Shown piece after piece: positions 1-9,129 of a stretch of 64,000 nt of DNA. This DNA is from Cerasicoccus frondis (GTDB taxonomy: Bacteria > Verrucomicrobiota > Verrucomicrobiia > Opitutales > Cerasicoccaceae): positions 124,001-188,000 of the forward strand of contig JAVDPC010000009.1 in NCBI GenBank assembly GCA_031296915.1, written 5' to 3'. The notes beneath the pieces were generated by a model, which worked only from the letters and a program-made list of their open reading frames with translations, had not been told where the DNA came from and made no database searches. The position numbers were made by a program, and so were the translations under genes. Every line of letters starts with the position of its first letter. Positions within the stretch are counted from its first letter, which is position 1.

Positions 1-905
1 ATTCCCGAAGAAAAGACTGGGTCCAAAAAACAGGCCGCATCGCCAAGCAAAAACCAATTCTCACCAGCAAACTGCGGCTGCCGAAACGAGTAATCCGCCT
101 CTACCCGGAAATGCCCGACTGATTCGGCGCCCGCCATCCAATCGCGCATGAATGAATTGGACTCTACTTGCTCTTGAAAAATTTCCTCAGGACGCTTGCG
201 GCTGGCGTTACCCATCGTCACCAGACCAACCGAAGTGCGTTCGTCATCAATTGGGATCGACCAAAACCAACCATCGGGCACGCGCACCACGGTGATATTA
301 CCCGCCTCACGTCCAGCTCTACGCCTAACGCCTCGAAAGTGGCTGTAGACCGCAAAGCGCTTGGGCAAGTCATCATAGCCAGATGGTTTTAAGCCGAGAT
401 GTCGTGGGAGAATCCCTCCCCTCCCCGTGCCGTCAAGCAACCAGTTTGCCTGGGCATTGTCTCCGGTGGAGAGTTGTGCGATCCATCCGCCTTGTTCCTG
501 CGAGAGCGAATTAATCGCCACTGGTTGCCGAACGTCACAGCCGACTTCGATGGCGCGATCACGCAATAACTGATCGAAGCGTGAGCGCTCCACCTCGTAA
601 GTAAATTCATAGCCTGGCACGTAGCCGTTGGCAAAGACGTTGTGCACCATCTGCGAGCCATCGCCATACAAGAACTCCGCACCGTATTTTCGCAGAAAGC
701 CAAGCTCATCCATACGCTCCCAGACACCCAGCTTTTTCAGCATTCGGTTTACGGCGGGGATGAGGGACTCGCCAACATGAAAACGAGGATATGCCTGCTT
801 CTCAACGATCAATACACGATGGCCAGCCTGCGCCAACAAAATGCCCGCTGCCGCTCCTGCGGGTCCAGCTCCAGCGATCAGGCAATCATAACGGGCATCG
901 GGCAT
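1..905 (-). CDS. FAD-dependent oxidoreductase, flavin halogenase-like (3' end cut by window)
   Basis: This gene reads leftward from an ATG at 905 and runs off the window edge, so only about 301 N-terminal residues are visible. The N-terminus has a Rossmann dinucleotide motif (GAGPAG, residues about 9-14). It is followed by a VGES segment, a WFWSIP motif (the WxWxIP signature of flavin-dependent halogenases and related monooxygenases), and a GDAACFLDPVFSSG segment typical of this superfamily at the cut end. Such proteins use FADH2 for halogenation, oxidation or reduction, and whether this one halogenates cannot be decided. It lies 27 bp downstream of a chorismatase on the same strand, the pairing seen in xanthomonadin/aryl-polyene pigment loci. 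Role in pigment synthesis is inferred. Confidence 0.8.
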   Translation of the reverse strand, partial: MPDARYDCLIAGAGPAGAAAGILLAQAGHRVLIVEKQAYPRFHVGESLIPAVNRMLKKLGVWERMDELGFLRKYGAEFLYGDGSQMVHNVFANGYVPGYEFTYEVERSRFDQLLRDRAIEVGCDVRQPVAINSLSQEQGGWIAQLSTGDNAQANWLLDGTGRGGILPRHLGLKPSGYDDLPKRFAVYSHFRGVRRRAGREAGNITVVRVPDGWFWSIPIDDERTSVGLVTMGNASRKRPEEIFQEQVESNSFMRDWMAGAESVGHFRVEADYSFRQPQFAGENWFLLGDAACFLDPVFSSG

Positions 906-932
906 AGAAAGCAGGGTTGCGTGGTTGCCCCA

Positions 933-1841
933 TTAGGTCAAGGCGGCCGGCCATGATAGTTCGACCTCCACCAGCAGTTCGCTGCGGCAAATATCGGAAC
1001 GCACAATGTTGATGCGATCTTCAGAGCTCCAAGCATGCCCCTTAATCCAAGACATTACCGCCTCGGCGTCTTCAGCATGACGCACATAAGCGCGGGCGGA
1101 TGCAGGGCCGACTTGCGAAATATCCTGCCCGAGGGAGCCAACGCTTTCGGCAATGATACGATCCAGGTTTTCGCCGGTTATTTCCAATTGGCCGTGCAAA
1201 TCACCCTCAGCGATGCTGTCGGAACCGCGCACCGAGGCCGTACCTGAAATATACAACGCAGGCGACTCACCGGGCACGTAGGAAGAACGGCTAAAACTTG
1301 GCGCGCGGGGACCATAGCGCAACGGGTAATTATACGCTGGCTCCTGTAGCGGATTCTCCTGGTGGAGCGCCCGGCGATGGGTCGCCATGCCGATCACCAC
1401 CAGAAATGTTCCGTCAATGCCCACCGCAGATGCCGAACAGAACGATTCATTTGCGCGGGCGCCAAACTGCTCAACAAACGCATCATGCCGCCCCACACAA
1501 AAAGCACGGTAGTTTTCCAGGCCCTCGACATGCTCATTGATCGCGGGCACGAAATTCCAAAAGCGCACCATTTGCGCATCTGAAAAATCGGCGAGCATAC
1601 GCTGGTACAGGCCCTCGACATTCTGTGCCAATGAATTGCCAACGGGCACGCAGTAGGCTGAGGTCAGCCAGCCGTTGCTTTCGGCCAGGAAATGCTCCGA
1701 CGAGCGCTCGAATACATCCAGCTCCCCCTGACAAATCGTCTCATGACCAGGCCCCAACAGTAAAGGCGTCGCCAAAAAAATCTGACCATTATCAGGGTCC
1801 AGCCCTGACTCCTTTGCTCCAAAAACAACCCGAACGGGCAT
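933..1841 (-). CDS. chorismatase of the FkbO/Hyg5/XanB2 type
   Basis: The 302-residue protein resembles chorismatases, RidA-fold enzymes that hydrolyse chorismate to hydroxybenzoates or dihydroxycyclohexadiene carboxylates. Visible signatures are FWNFVPAINEH followed by YRAFCVGRHDA (about residues 90-125), and a C-terminal SDICRSELLVEVE segment that carries the conserved acidic residue of the family. Length is close to the usual 320-350. The product type (3-hydroxybenzoate, 4-hydroxybenzoate or diene) cannot be told by eye. It lies between a UbiE-like methyltransferase and a halogenase-like flavoprotein, all on the minus strand. This fits the supply of an aromatic starter for a polyene pigment, as XanB2 does in Xanthomonas. 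That role is inference. Confidence 0.82.
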   Translation of the reverse strand: MPVRVVFGAKESGLDPDNGQIFLATPLLLGPGHETICQGELDVFERSSEHFLAESNGWLTSAYCVPVGNSLAQNVEGLYQRMLADFSDAQMVRFWNFVPAINEHVEGLENYRAFCVGRHDAFVEQFGARANESFCSASAVGIDGTFLVVIGMATHRRALHQENPLQEPAYNYPLRYGPRAPSFSRSSYVPGESPALYISGTASVRGSDSIAEGDLHGQLEITGENLDRIIAESVGSLGQDISQVGPASARAYVRHAEDAEAVMSWIKGHAWSSEDRINIVRSDICRSELLVEVELSWPAALT

Positions 1842-1988
1842 AACTGCATCAGGGGTTTAACGTGTCGATTGCATTCGCGACAAAGCGCAGGTGGCAGAGT
1901 TTTGACTTCGAAGGTCTAAAGTGAAAAGTCATCTGACAGAAAGCAGGCATAGCAGTATGTTGATTCATCAAAGCAGTCGGTAACCAAG

Positions 1989-2720
1989 TTATTTCTCGGC
2001 AGTGTATTCACTAAAACAGCCCAACAATAAACTGTGTTTAGGCTCGGAAAAACCTGCACTACGCATGGCCTGGAGCACTTCAGGCGTAGGAGCCATTTGG
2101 TCCATCGTATCCCAATAATAGGCCATTAAATAACGTGCAGATTCACTTCCGGTGAAAAGCTTCGTTAAGGTCGGCAAAATGTGCTTAAAATACAGTTTAA
2201 AGAATACCCGACCAATCAGACTCGGGGGCATTGTCACGTCCATGATCAACACCTTGCCGCCAGGCTTCAAGCAACGGTGAAACTCACGAAAAGCCTGCTC
2301 CAATTCATCAACGTGTCGCAGGGCAAAGCCCATCGTCAGGAAGTCAAAATATTCATTGGGCACGGGCATGGCGTCTGCGCCAGCCTGAACATGCTCGCAG
2401 TTGAGTAGCTTTCGTGATTCAGCGATCATTCCAGCACTCGGCTCCAGGCAGGTGATGTCGCTTTCGCGCTCAACGCCAATCACATCACGAACCGCACGGG
2501 CGGTCGGCCCAGTGCCAGCGGCCACGTCGAGCACCTTCATGCCCGGCTTGAGTCCGTTCTTTTTTAATGTCCAGACACGATAATTATGCCCGGTGCCAAA
2601 CCAACCCCATTTCGCAATGCCCTCATAGTGGGGCGCCGCATCATCAAAGACCTTACGCAAAAAGCCCTGCTTCTCCTCCAGTGAAGCATAGTGGTCGGTC
2701 AATTCGGGGTGCGGCTGCAT
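1989..2720 (-). CDS. UbiE/COQ5-type SAM-dependent methyltransferase
   Basis: The 243-residue class I methyltransferase has motif I VLDVAAGTGPTA (about residues 63-74), an acidic post-motif II residue in CLEP, and the UbiE-like MGFALRHVDEL and LKPGGKVLIMDV segments. UbiE proteins methylate quinone precursors. However, the N-terminus (a KVFDDAAPHYE start) and the location next to a chorismatase fit a dedicated methyltransferase acting on an aromatic head group. It could alternatively be a genuine menaquinone/ubiquinone enzyme. About 147 bp separate it from the chorismatase downstream; that gap holds no convincing gene. Confidence 0.8.
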   Translation of the reverse strand: MQPHPELTDHYASLEEKQGFLRKVFDDAAPHYEGIAKWGWFGTGHNYRVWTLKKNGLKPGMKVLDVAAGTGPTARAVRDVIGVERESDITCLEPSAGMIAESRKLLNCEHVQAGADAMPVPNEYFDFLTMGFALRHVDELEQAFREFHRCLKPGGKVLIMDVTMPPSLIGRVFFKLYFKHILPTLTKLFTGSESARYLMAYYWDTMDQMAPTPEVLQAMRSAGFSEPKHSLLLGCFSEYTAEK

Positions 2721-2803
2721 GGCGATCAGTCAGCAAGAATGGCCCCAACACGGCAACGCAAAAAATCAATCATGGACAGGGGGATTTCTCGCTTTCAGAA
2801 ATA

Positions 2804-3895
2804 TTAGAACTCCATTCGACGCTTGCGCAGCAACCGCTCAAACAGATCCAGGTAGCGACTGGCGTTGTCGCCGGACTCAAATTTCTTCACCGCAAACTCA
2901 CGGCCACGCTCGCTCATTTCAGCCCGCAGATTCGCATCATCCACCAGGGCGCCAAGCTTCTCGCGAAAAGCGCCGGAGTCATTCAACGAAACAGCGTAGC
3001 CACTCACATCCGGTAAAAAGCATTCACGGACACCACCCGTACAATAAGCGACTACGGGCAGCCCACACCATTGCGCCTCAACCAGTGCATTGGGCTGAGA
3101 CTCAGCCTGCGAAGCAAATACCGCCACATCCGCGCCAGCCAACAAAGGATACGGATCGGGCACATTGCCCCAAAAAGTCACGCGATCCGCCAAACCAAGA
3201 TCGCGCGCCGTATTCTCGCACTCACGGCGCGTCACGCCCTCCCCCACCAGCCAGAGACGCCAATCTTCCTGCGGACGATAGTTGGCCAATGCGTGAAGGA
3301 GTTCAGCCTGTCCTTTGCCCGGGCGAAATGCCGCCACTTTGATAAAAACCGGGGCCGAACCTACCTCCATTTCCTCACGAATTGCAGCGCGATGGCTCGC
3401 CCGAAGTTTCCAGTCCCAATTCCGCCCAACGGCATTGGGCGCCACGAGCACGCGGTCATGCGCCACACCGATGCGCAACGCACGGTCCGCTGTCCATTGC
3501 GAATTGCAGACCACGGCATCGTCGAGGCAAAGACTGCGCTCGTAGTGATGAGGTATCGGATTACCCGTTCGCAAAGTCCCCACGACCACGGCTTCGGGCA
3601 CACGCTCTTTGATGCGCAGACCGCGACAATTAGCCACCTTGCCCATCAGCAAAATGATGTCCGGCACCTCGGAACGAAGCGTTGTCGTTAGCCCAGGCGT
3701 CCAAATATTACAGTGAGTGTCGATAGGCTGCAACGCGATGTGCCGCGCCCGTAGATTTTGACTCAAAGGCCCCTTGGGACGACAGGTGATGACGACCGAA
3801 TCGTGCCCTGCATCGGCAAAGCAATTTCCCAAGTGCACCGTGTGTTTCTCCGTACCGCCGGTACGAAGCCAGTCCTGAACGATCGCGATCTTCAC
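2804..3895 (-). CDS. GT4-family glycosyltransferase
   Basis: This 363-residue retaining glycosyltransferase has the GT-B fold. The N-terminal Rossmann half begins MKIAIVQDWLRTGGTEKH. The C-terminal half has the sugar-nucleotide site pattern with FIKVAAFRPGKGQ, and a late E-x7-E region in FASQAESQPNALVEAQ followed by GLPVVAYCTGGV. It probably adds a sugar to a lipid or polysaccharide; donor and acceptor are unknown. Its ATG overlaps the TGA of the upstream SDR by 4 bp, so the two are translationally coupled. A divergent GT4 lies on the other side of the SDR. Confidence 0.85.
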   Translation of the reverse strand: MKIAIVQDWLRTGGTEKHTVHLGNCFADAGHDSVVITCRPKGPLSQNLRARHIALQPIDTHCNIWTPGLTTTLRSEVPDIILLMGKVANCRGLRIKERVPEAVVVGTLRTGNPIPHHYERSLCLDDAVVCNSQWTADRALRIGVAHDRVLVAPNAVGRNWDWKLRASHRAAIREEMEVGSAPVFIKVAAFRPGKGQAELLHALANYRPQEDWRLWLVGEGVTRRECENTARDLGLADRVTFWGNVPDPYPLLAGADVAVFASQAESQPNALVEAQWCGLPVVAYCTGGVRECFLPDVSGYAVSLNDSGAFREKLGALVDDANLRAEMSERGREFAVKKFESGDNASRYLDLFERLLRKRRMEF

Positions 3896-4704
3896 AGCTT
3901 GTAATAGGCGCGCATGACGCGTTCGACCAAGTTCCAGCTCCCCAAACGTGAAAGGAACGGCGCGATCACTGCCTGAAATAAATCACCACTACGCACCACC
4001 CCACTTTTTTCTCGTTGCAGTGCGGCGCGAAGATCGCGTGCTGCGCGACGCGGATCAGGCGCCGCATTCAGGTGTTTTTCATGGCTAACCCAAGCCTGCT
4101 CCTCACGCTCGTTACTGAAATCCTCGGCACGCTTGGAAGCGTTGTTAAACGCAGTCTTATAGTCGCCAGGTTGAAAATCGATCACGGTCACTCCGCTACC
4201 GATGCACTCCGTCTGCAAGCTGCGCGTGAAGTTCGACAACCCCGCCTTAGCTGCATTATAGAGGCTGAAATACGGCAGTGGAAAATCCCGCGCCAGCGAA
4301 GCCACGTTGACGATTGCCCCGCCTCCACGCGCCATCAAGTGTGGGTAAACCTGATGGCAAAGCGCCACTGGCCCATGCAGCAATACGCGCAACTGATCGC
4401 CAATGTCATTGGGAGACATTTCCTCAAAGGCCCCAAAAACGCCGTTGCCCGCATTGTTTACGAGGATGTCCAACTCAGGAAACAGTGGATTCATCCCACG
4501 CATAAACGCTTCCATGCTGCGACCATCGGCGAGATCCAGTGCGAGGGGATGCAACTGATCGTGCATCGGCAAGCGCTGGGCGTCACGACTCGTAGCCCAA
4601 ACTTCGACGCCCTCGGCCAATAACATTTCCGCAAAGGCGCGCCCCAGCCCCGAACTCGCGCCCGTGACCAACGCCGTGCGATATCTTTGCGACAAAGGTT
4701 GCAT
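3892..4704 (-). CDS. short-chain dehydrogenase/reductase
   Basis: This is a classical SDR of 270 residues. The cofactor motif TGASSGLG lies at about residues 15-22, NNAG at about 87, the catalytic Ser in NVASLA, and YNAAK supplies Tyr and Lys. The substrate is unknown. It reads into the minus-strand GT4 with a 4-bp stop/start overlap. It diverges from the plus-strand GT4, whose likely start is only about 42 bp away, so the promoters must lie between or inside the starts. A role in making or modifying a glycolipid or exported glycan is plausible from the neighbours but not shown. Confidence 0.88.
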   Translation of the reverse strand: MQPLSQRYRTALVTGASSGLGRAFAEMLLAEGVEVWATSRDAQRLPMHDQLHPLALDLADGRSMEAFMRGMNPLFPELDILVNNAGNGVFGAFEEMSPNDIGDQLRVLLHGPVALCHQVYPHLMARGGGAIVNVASLARDFPLPYFSLYNAAKAGLSNFTRSLQTECIGSGVTVIDFQPGDYKTAFNNASKRAEDFSNEREEQAWVSHEKHLNAAPDPRRAARDLRAALQREKSGVVRSGDLFQAVIAPFLSRLGSWNLVERVMRAYYKL

Positions 4705-4746
4705 AAAGAGGCCATGTTCCCAAAGTTTTGGAGTTGGTCAATCGCG

Positions 4747-5889
4747 ATGTCGTCACCTGCTACTACGCCAGTCCTACTGATCACCCACGAATATTATCCG
4801 AAACGCGGGGGCATCGCGACGTACGCAGAGGAAATGGCGCTCGCCGCAAAGCAGGCAGGTTATCAAATTTCCGTGTGGGCCTCGAACCGCAACGGACTCC
4901 TCGACCGCAGTCCACCATACCCACTCCACCCAATTCCCAATATTGGCAGCCTCGGCTGGACTTGCCGTCATGCAACTGCGACCATGATGCGCACCCATCG
5001 GACTGAAGTAGAACGCAGCATCGTCTACTTACCTGAGCCCGGGCCCATCTTCACGATGATGTATGCGCCACTGCTGTTTCTGCCCAAGCCCAAGGCGCTG
5101 GCGCTCACACTTCACGGCACTGAAATTCTTCGTTTCGCCAGCTCACCTCATCGCAGATTTCTCTTCAATCGGTTACTGAGGCGCGCGGACCGCATCGGCG
5201 TTGTCTCCAATTATAATCGTGAATTGTTGTTGGAAAAATTTCCCGCAACCAATCCGGCTAAAATAAAAGTCGTTCCCGGCGCGCTCAGACACGATTTTGA
5301 AAACCCGCCAGATCGTAAGCGCGACCGCCTGTATTCGCGGGTCCGGATCATCACCGTCGGGCGCATACACCCGCGTAAGGGCCAGCATTTCGTCATGGAA
5401 GCACTCGCCCGACTTCCGGAAAATTTGCGCTCACAGGTAGAATACCAAATCGTGGGCCCCGTCGTGAAAGGCGGATTGGCTTATGTCGAGCAGCTCCGCC
5501 AAACAGCGGACGACTGTGGCGTGCCGGTTGAATTTGTCGGAGAAGTTGAGGATGATGAATTGCCACAAATTTACGCCGATGCCGATATTTTCGCGATGAC
5601 CAGCATTCAAAGCGGCATCAGCATCGAAGGTTTTGGGTTGGTCTACCTTGAAGCCGCAGCCTGCGGTTTGCCCGTTGTCGCGCATGATACCGGTGGCGTC
5701 GCCGAAGCCGTCCGCCATGACCAAAGCGGCATCGTGATCAAGCCCGGTGACACCGAAGCGCTCGTTTCTGCATTCACGCGCTTACTCGAATCCCCGCAAC
5801 TACGGGAAGAAATGGCCAACGCCGGCAAAGCCCGAGCTAAAGAACTTTCCTGGCGCGCCAATGTCGACGCTCACTTCGGCGAGCTATGA
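4747..5889 (+). CDS. GT4-family glycosyltransferase
   Basis: GT-B retaining glycosyltransferase of about 380 residues. The ATG at 4747 (MSSPATTPVLLITHEYYPKRGG) was chosen because it places the GGIATY donor/acceptor loop near the usual position. An upstream ATG at 4687 would overlap the divergent SDR. Visible motifs are LHGTEI, ITVGRIHPRKGQ (start of the C-terminal domain), GEVEDDELPQIYADADIF, and EGFGLVYLEAAACGLPVVAHDTGG (the E-x7-E block). It resembles PimB/WsaF-like hexosyl- or mannosyltransferases but the substrate cannot be named. It converges on the ABC-F gene with about 60 bp between stops. Confidence 0.87.
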   Translation: MSSPATTPVLLITHEYYPKRGGIATYAEEMALAAKQAGYQISVWASNRNGLLDRSPPYPLHPIPNIGSLGWTCRHATATMMRTHRTEVERSIVYLPEPGPIFTMMYAPLLFLPKPKALALTLHGTEILRFASSPHRRFLFNRLLRRADRIGVVSNYNRELLLEKFPATNPAKIKVVPGALRHDFENPPDRKRDRLYSRVRIITVGRIHPRKGQHFVMEALARLPENLRSQVEYQIVGPVVKGGLAYVEQLRQTADDCGVPVEFVGEVEDDELPQIYADADIFAMTSIQSGISIEGFGLVYLEAAACGLPVVAHDTGGVAEAVRHDQSGIVIKPGDTEALVSAFTRLLESPQLREEMANAGKARAKELSWRANVDAHFGEL

Positions 5890-5948
5890 GCTTCGTAAAT
5901 CGGTAAGCCGGTCGAAGCGACGCGCATCAGTCGCAAAGTCCATGTGCA

Positions 5949-7739
5949 TCAGCCTTCCAACTCGCTTTTCAATGTGTCCAGCTCTTCCCAACGCTCATAT
6001 TTTTCCAAGAGCAGCGTTTCAAGCTCCTCCAAGCGAGCCTGAGTTTGAGCTAATTTATTTGCATCTTGATAAGTCGAGGCCTCCCCCAATTTCTCGGCCA
6101 ACGCTGACTGCTCTGCCTCCAATTTTTCAATTTCTCCTGGCAACGCCTCCCACTCCCAGCGTTCACGATTTAAAAACTTGCGCGGTTTGGGCGTCTTGCC
6201 TTTCGGAGGTGTAGACTCCTTTGCTTTCGTAGTCGTGGCAGCTGTTGCCTTTTTCTTTTTGATCGTCAGATAATCACTGTAACCACCGACCATTTGTTGA
6301 ACCACGCCATCGCCCTCTAACACAAACAGTTCAGTGACGACATTATCTAAAAACGCACGGTCATGGCTCACCAAAAGCAACGTGCCGGAGTAGTCCAGCA
6401 ATCGCTCTTCAAGTAATTCCAACGTTTCCAAATCCAAGTCATTGGTGGGCTCATCCATCACGAGCACATTGAATGGCTTCGTGAACAGACGCGCCAAAAG
6501 CAGGCGGTTGCGCTCTCCACCCGACAGCACTTTCACTTGCCCACGCGCGCGATCAGGCGAGAAAAGAAAGTCTCCCAGATAGCCCATGACGTGACGACGC
6601 TGCCCGTTGATCGTCACCGTATCGAGCCCACCTGCAATCGCATCGACCACCATCATTTCCGGGTCCAACGCTTCCCGCAACTGATCGAAGTACGCAATTT
6701 CCAAGTTCGAACCATGCTTCACCCAGCCAGCCTGCGGTTGCAGTTTTCCCAGCAAAAGCTTCACCAAGGTGGATTTACCAGCGCCATTGGTTCCCACGAT
6801 CCCAACCTTATCGCCGCGTCGTATCAGTGTCGTGAAGTCACGGATGATCGGGCGATTATCATAGCTAAATGTAGCGCCTTCCGTCGAGATAACCTTGAGT
6901 CCGGAACGATCCGCCTCCTCCATCGCCAGATTAACCTGGCCCTGACGTTCACGGCGACCGCGATGCTCTTCACGCATTTTCAGCAAGGATCGCACCCGTC
7001 CTTCATTTCTGGTTCGACGCGCCTCAATACCCCGGCGTATCCACACTTCTTCCTTGGCGAGTTTTTTATCAAACTCCGCCCATTGCCGCGCCTCAGCCTG
7101 TAGCCAAGCCTCTTTGCGCTCTAAATAAGTTTGGTAATCGCAATCCCAACTGATTAATACGCCGCGCTCCAAGTCGAGGATACGCGTGGCCAGGTTTTGC
7201 AAAAACGCACGGTCGTGCGTGATAAACAACAAGGCGCCCCGATACTTCGGCAGAAAATTTTCCATCCAGCCAATCGCATCGACATCCATGTGATTCGTCG
7301 GTTCGTCCAACAATAACACCCCTGGCTCCAGCACTAGACAACACGCGAGCAAGACCCGGCGTTTCATGCCAGCAGATAACGATTCAAAGGCAACATCGCT
7401 GTCCAACTCCATGTCGGCCAACAGTCGATCTACGCGCGCATCACGCTCCCATTGCTCAAGTTGCTCTCCATCCAACGCACCATCGACAACCGAACGAATT
7501 GAGCCGGTCACATCAATCGACGCCTCCTGATCAAGCATTGCTACCCGAGTGCCTGCAGGCGTGTAGACTTCGCCTTCGTCGGGCGTGATCCGCCCGCCAA
7601 GCACCTTGAGCAACGATGACTTACCAGCGCCATTACGCCCCACCAGACACACGCGCTCCCCTTCACGGACTTCGAACGAAGCGCCGTCAACCAAAGCAGG
7701 TCCACCAAAGGCCAAGGATACATTACGAACATGCAGCAT
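5949..7739 (-). CDS. uup: ABC-F ATPase, Uup-like
   Basis: Two ABC domains in one soluble chain of about 596 residues: Walker A GRNGAGKSS and GTNGAGKST, signatures LSAGMKRR and LSGGERNR, Walker B LLLDEPTNHMD and LVMDEPTNDLD. There are no membrane segments. A charged linker sits between the domains, and a C-terminal coiled coil rich in Glu/Leu follows a Lys/Pro-rich stretch, the Uup arrangement. ABC-F proteins act on the ribosome to resolve stalled or structured states. The start MLHVRNVSLAF at 7739 was preferred to an ATG seven codons upstream because it begins directly at the first domain. It follows ftsZ on the same strand by about 85 bp and may be co-transcribed. Confidence 0.88.
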   Translation of the reverse strand: MLHVRNVSLAFGGPALVDGASFEVREGERVCLVGRNGAGKSSLLKVLGGRITPDEGEVYTPAGTRVAMLDQEASIDVTGSIRSVVDGALDGEQLEQWERDARVDRLLADMELDSDVAFESLSAGMKRRVLLACCLVLEPGVLLLDEPTNHMDVDAIGWMENFLPKYRGALLFITHDRAFLQNLATRILDLERGVLISWDCDYQTYLERKEAWLQAEARQWAEFDKKLAKEEVWIRRGIEARRTRNEGRVRSLLKMREEHRGRRERQGQVNLAMEEADRSGLKVISTEGATFSYDNRPIIRDFTTLIRRGDKVGIVGTNGAGKSTLVKLLLGKLQPQAGWVKHGSNLEIAYFDQLREALDPEMMVVDAIAGGLDTVTINGQRRHVMGYLGDFLFSPDRARGQVKVLSGGERNRLLLARLFTKPFNVLVMDEPTNDLDLETLELLEERLLDYSGTLLLVSHDRAFLDNVVTELFVLEGDGVVQQMVGGYSDYLTIKKKKATAATTTKAKESTPPKGKTPKPRKFLNRERWEWEALPGEIEKLEAEQSALAEKLGEASTYQDANKLAQTQARLEELETLLLEKYERWEELDTLKSELEG

Positions 7740-7815
7740 AAAGAGCCCACTATTGCCCAACCTGACAGCGACAGGAAAGCAAAATCCTACGAGGCCATAA
7801 AATGGCAGCCTGCAA

Positions 7816-7832
7816 ACTTTGCGCTACAAAGT
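7816..7832. repeat. dispersed palindrome copy 1 (ftsZ end)
   Basis: ACTTTG-CGCTA-CAAAGT. Overlaps the ftsZ stop codon. Confidence 0.85.
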
Positions 7833-9116
7833 AATGCGCACGCCTCGCCGCAAGTATGTCGGCACATCCAAATCCTCGCCATCAAACATATTGCGCTCGG
7901 TATTTTCAAAAAAGCCACGCTGTTCGTCTTCGGCCACAAAGGTAAATTCCTCCTGATCGATTTCGAGTGATGGTTGGCGTTTTTTCCCGAGCTTGCTCTC
8001 GTGCACCGGTGGTTTGGATTTCGTGTCCACCAGGTCGAAGAGTTCATCATCCGCCGTTTGCTTGGTTTGCACCCGCGGCTCAGGGGCCAGATCAACCCGC
8101 GGCGTCACGCGGCGCACTTTGCGCTCTGGTCGGTATCCACCAACTTGAGTCGTGCCAATGACGCATATTTCCACCGAGTTTTGACAACTCTCATCGACCA
8201 CGGCGCCCAACACGATTTGCTCTTTGCTCCCGAACTTCTCCGAGATCGCCGTCATAATTTGATTCACATGCGAAATACCCAGATCAGTACCGCCAATAAT
8301 GTTCACCAGCAAGCTGTCTGCGCGCTTGGCGAAGCCAGGTGTGTGCAGCAGCGGACATAACGCCAGATCATTCAGCGCTTCCTGCATAAAGTCATCACCC
8401 TCGCCTCGCCCAAGGCCAAACAACGTCTTGCCACCACGCCCTTGGAAAACTTTCCGCAGCATCGCAAAGTCCAGGTTGATCAAGCCAGTTTGCGTCAGCA
8501 TTGCACAGATCGACTGAATGCCGCGACTAATCCACGCATCGGCCTGAGCAAACGCGTCAAGAACGGTTGCTGATTCGTCCATCTGCTGAAGCAGCAAATC
8601 ATTCGGCAACGGAATGACCGCATCGCAATGCGTGCGCATGGCCACCAGTGCGTTTTCCGCAACTTCATGGTGGCGCGCACCCTCAAAGGTGAAAGGCTGC
8701 GTCACGAATGCAATGACCAGCGCGCCCTGCTCCGACGCCAATTGAGCAATCACCGGTCCAGCGCCACTACCCGTGCCACCGCCCAAACCAGCAACCAGGA
8801 AAATCAAATCCTGACCATCCACGAGCTGGCGCAACTTATTTTCGTCCTTCTCCGCCGCGCTTTGGCCAATCTCCACATCACCACCGGTGCTCAAACCACG
8901 GGTAACGGATTTTCCGATCAAAAGCTTTTCGCCAATCGGCGACCCTTCCAGCGCTTGGGCGTCGGTATTCACCGCCGCCAGATGAATGCGCTCGTGCGGC
9001 GTCATTTGAATGCGGTCCACGGCGTTAACGCCAGCGCCGCCAATACCGATAATTTTGACGCGCACGCCCTCAGAGTTCAGATCACTGCTAAAGGATTTTC
9101 CAGAATGTTCGCTCAT
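7824..9116 (-). CDS. ftsZ: cell division GTPase FtsZ
   Basis: The tubulin-like GTPase that forms the division ring; 430 residues. The GTP-binding GGGTGSG loop is at residues 112-118, the N-terminal [12 protein letters not shown] at 22-31, and the T7-loop region [11 protein letters not shown] follows. A variable linker leads to the C-terminal membrane-anchor-binding peptide VPTYLRR. The start is fixed by a strong AAGGAGG at 9124-9130, seven bases before the ATG. That Shine-Dalgarno abuts the ftsA stop, indicating coupling. The last gene of the dcw run. The stop codon (TAG) sits inside a copy of the dispersed 17-bp palindrome, so the tail VRITL may have been set by that repeat. Confidence 0.97.
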   Translation of the reverse strand: MSEHSGKSFSSDLNSEGVRVKIIGIGGAGVNAVDRIQMTPHERIHLAAVNTDAQALEGSPIGEKLLIGKSVTRGLSTGGDVEIGQSAAEKDENKLRQLVDGQDLIFLVAGLGGGTGSGAGPVIAQLASEQGALVIAFVTQPFTFEGARHHEVAENALVAMRTHCDAVIPLPNDLLLQQMDESATVLDAFAQADAWISRGIQSICAMLTQTGLINLDFAMLRKVFQGRGGKTLFGLGRGEGDDFMQEALNDLALCPLLHTPGFAKRADSLLVNIIGGTDLGISHVNQIMTAISEKFGSKEQIVLGAVVDESCQNSVEICVIGTTQVGGYRPERKVRRVTPRVDLAPEPRVQTKQTADDELFDLVDTKSKPPVHESKLGKKRQPSLEIDQEEFTFVAEDEQRGFFENTERNMFDGEDLDVPTYLRRGVRITL

Positions 9117-9129
9117 GTTCGTTCCTCCT

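Noticed and set aside
1849..1968. 39-codon ORF between the UbiE-like gene and the chorismatase gene
   Set aside because: Short, no Shine-Dalgarno, composition unremarkable; not supported as a gene.
4685..4699. CTTTG-CGA-CAAAG in the SDR start region, similar to the dispersed palindrome
   Set aside because: The spacer is 3 instead of 5 bases, so it does not fit the family and may be chance.
5890..5918. GCTTCG/CGAAGC inverted repeat between the GT4 and ABC-F genes
   Set aside because: Weak stem with no T-tract; not called a terminator.
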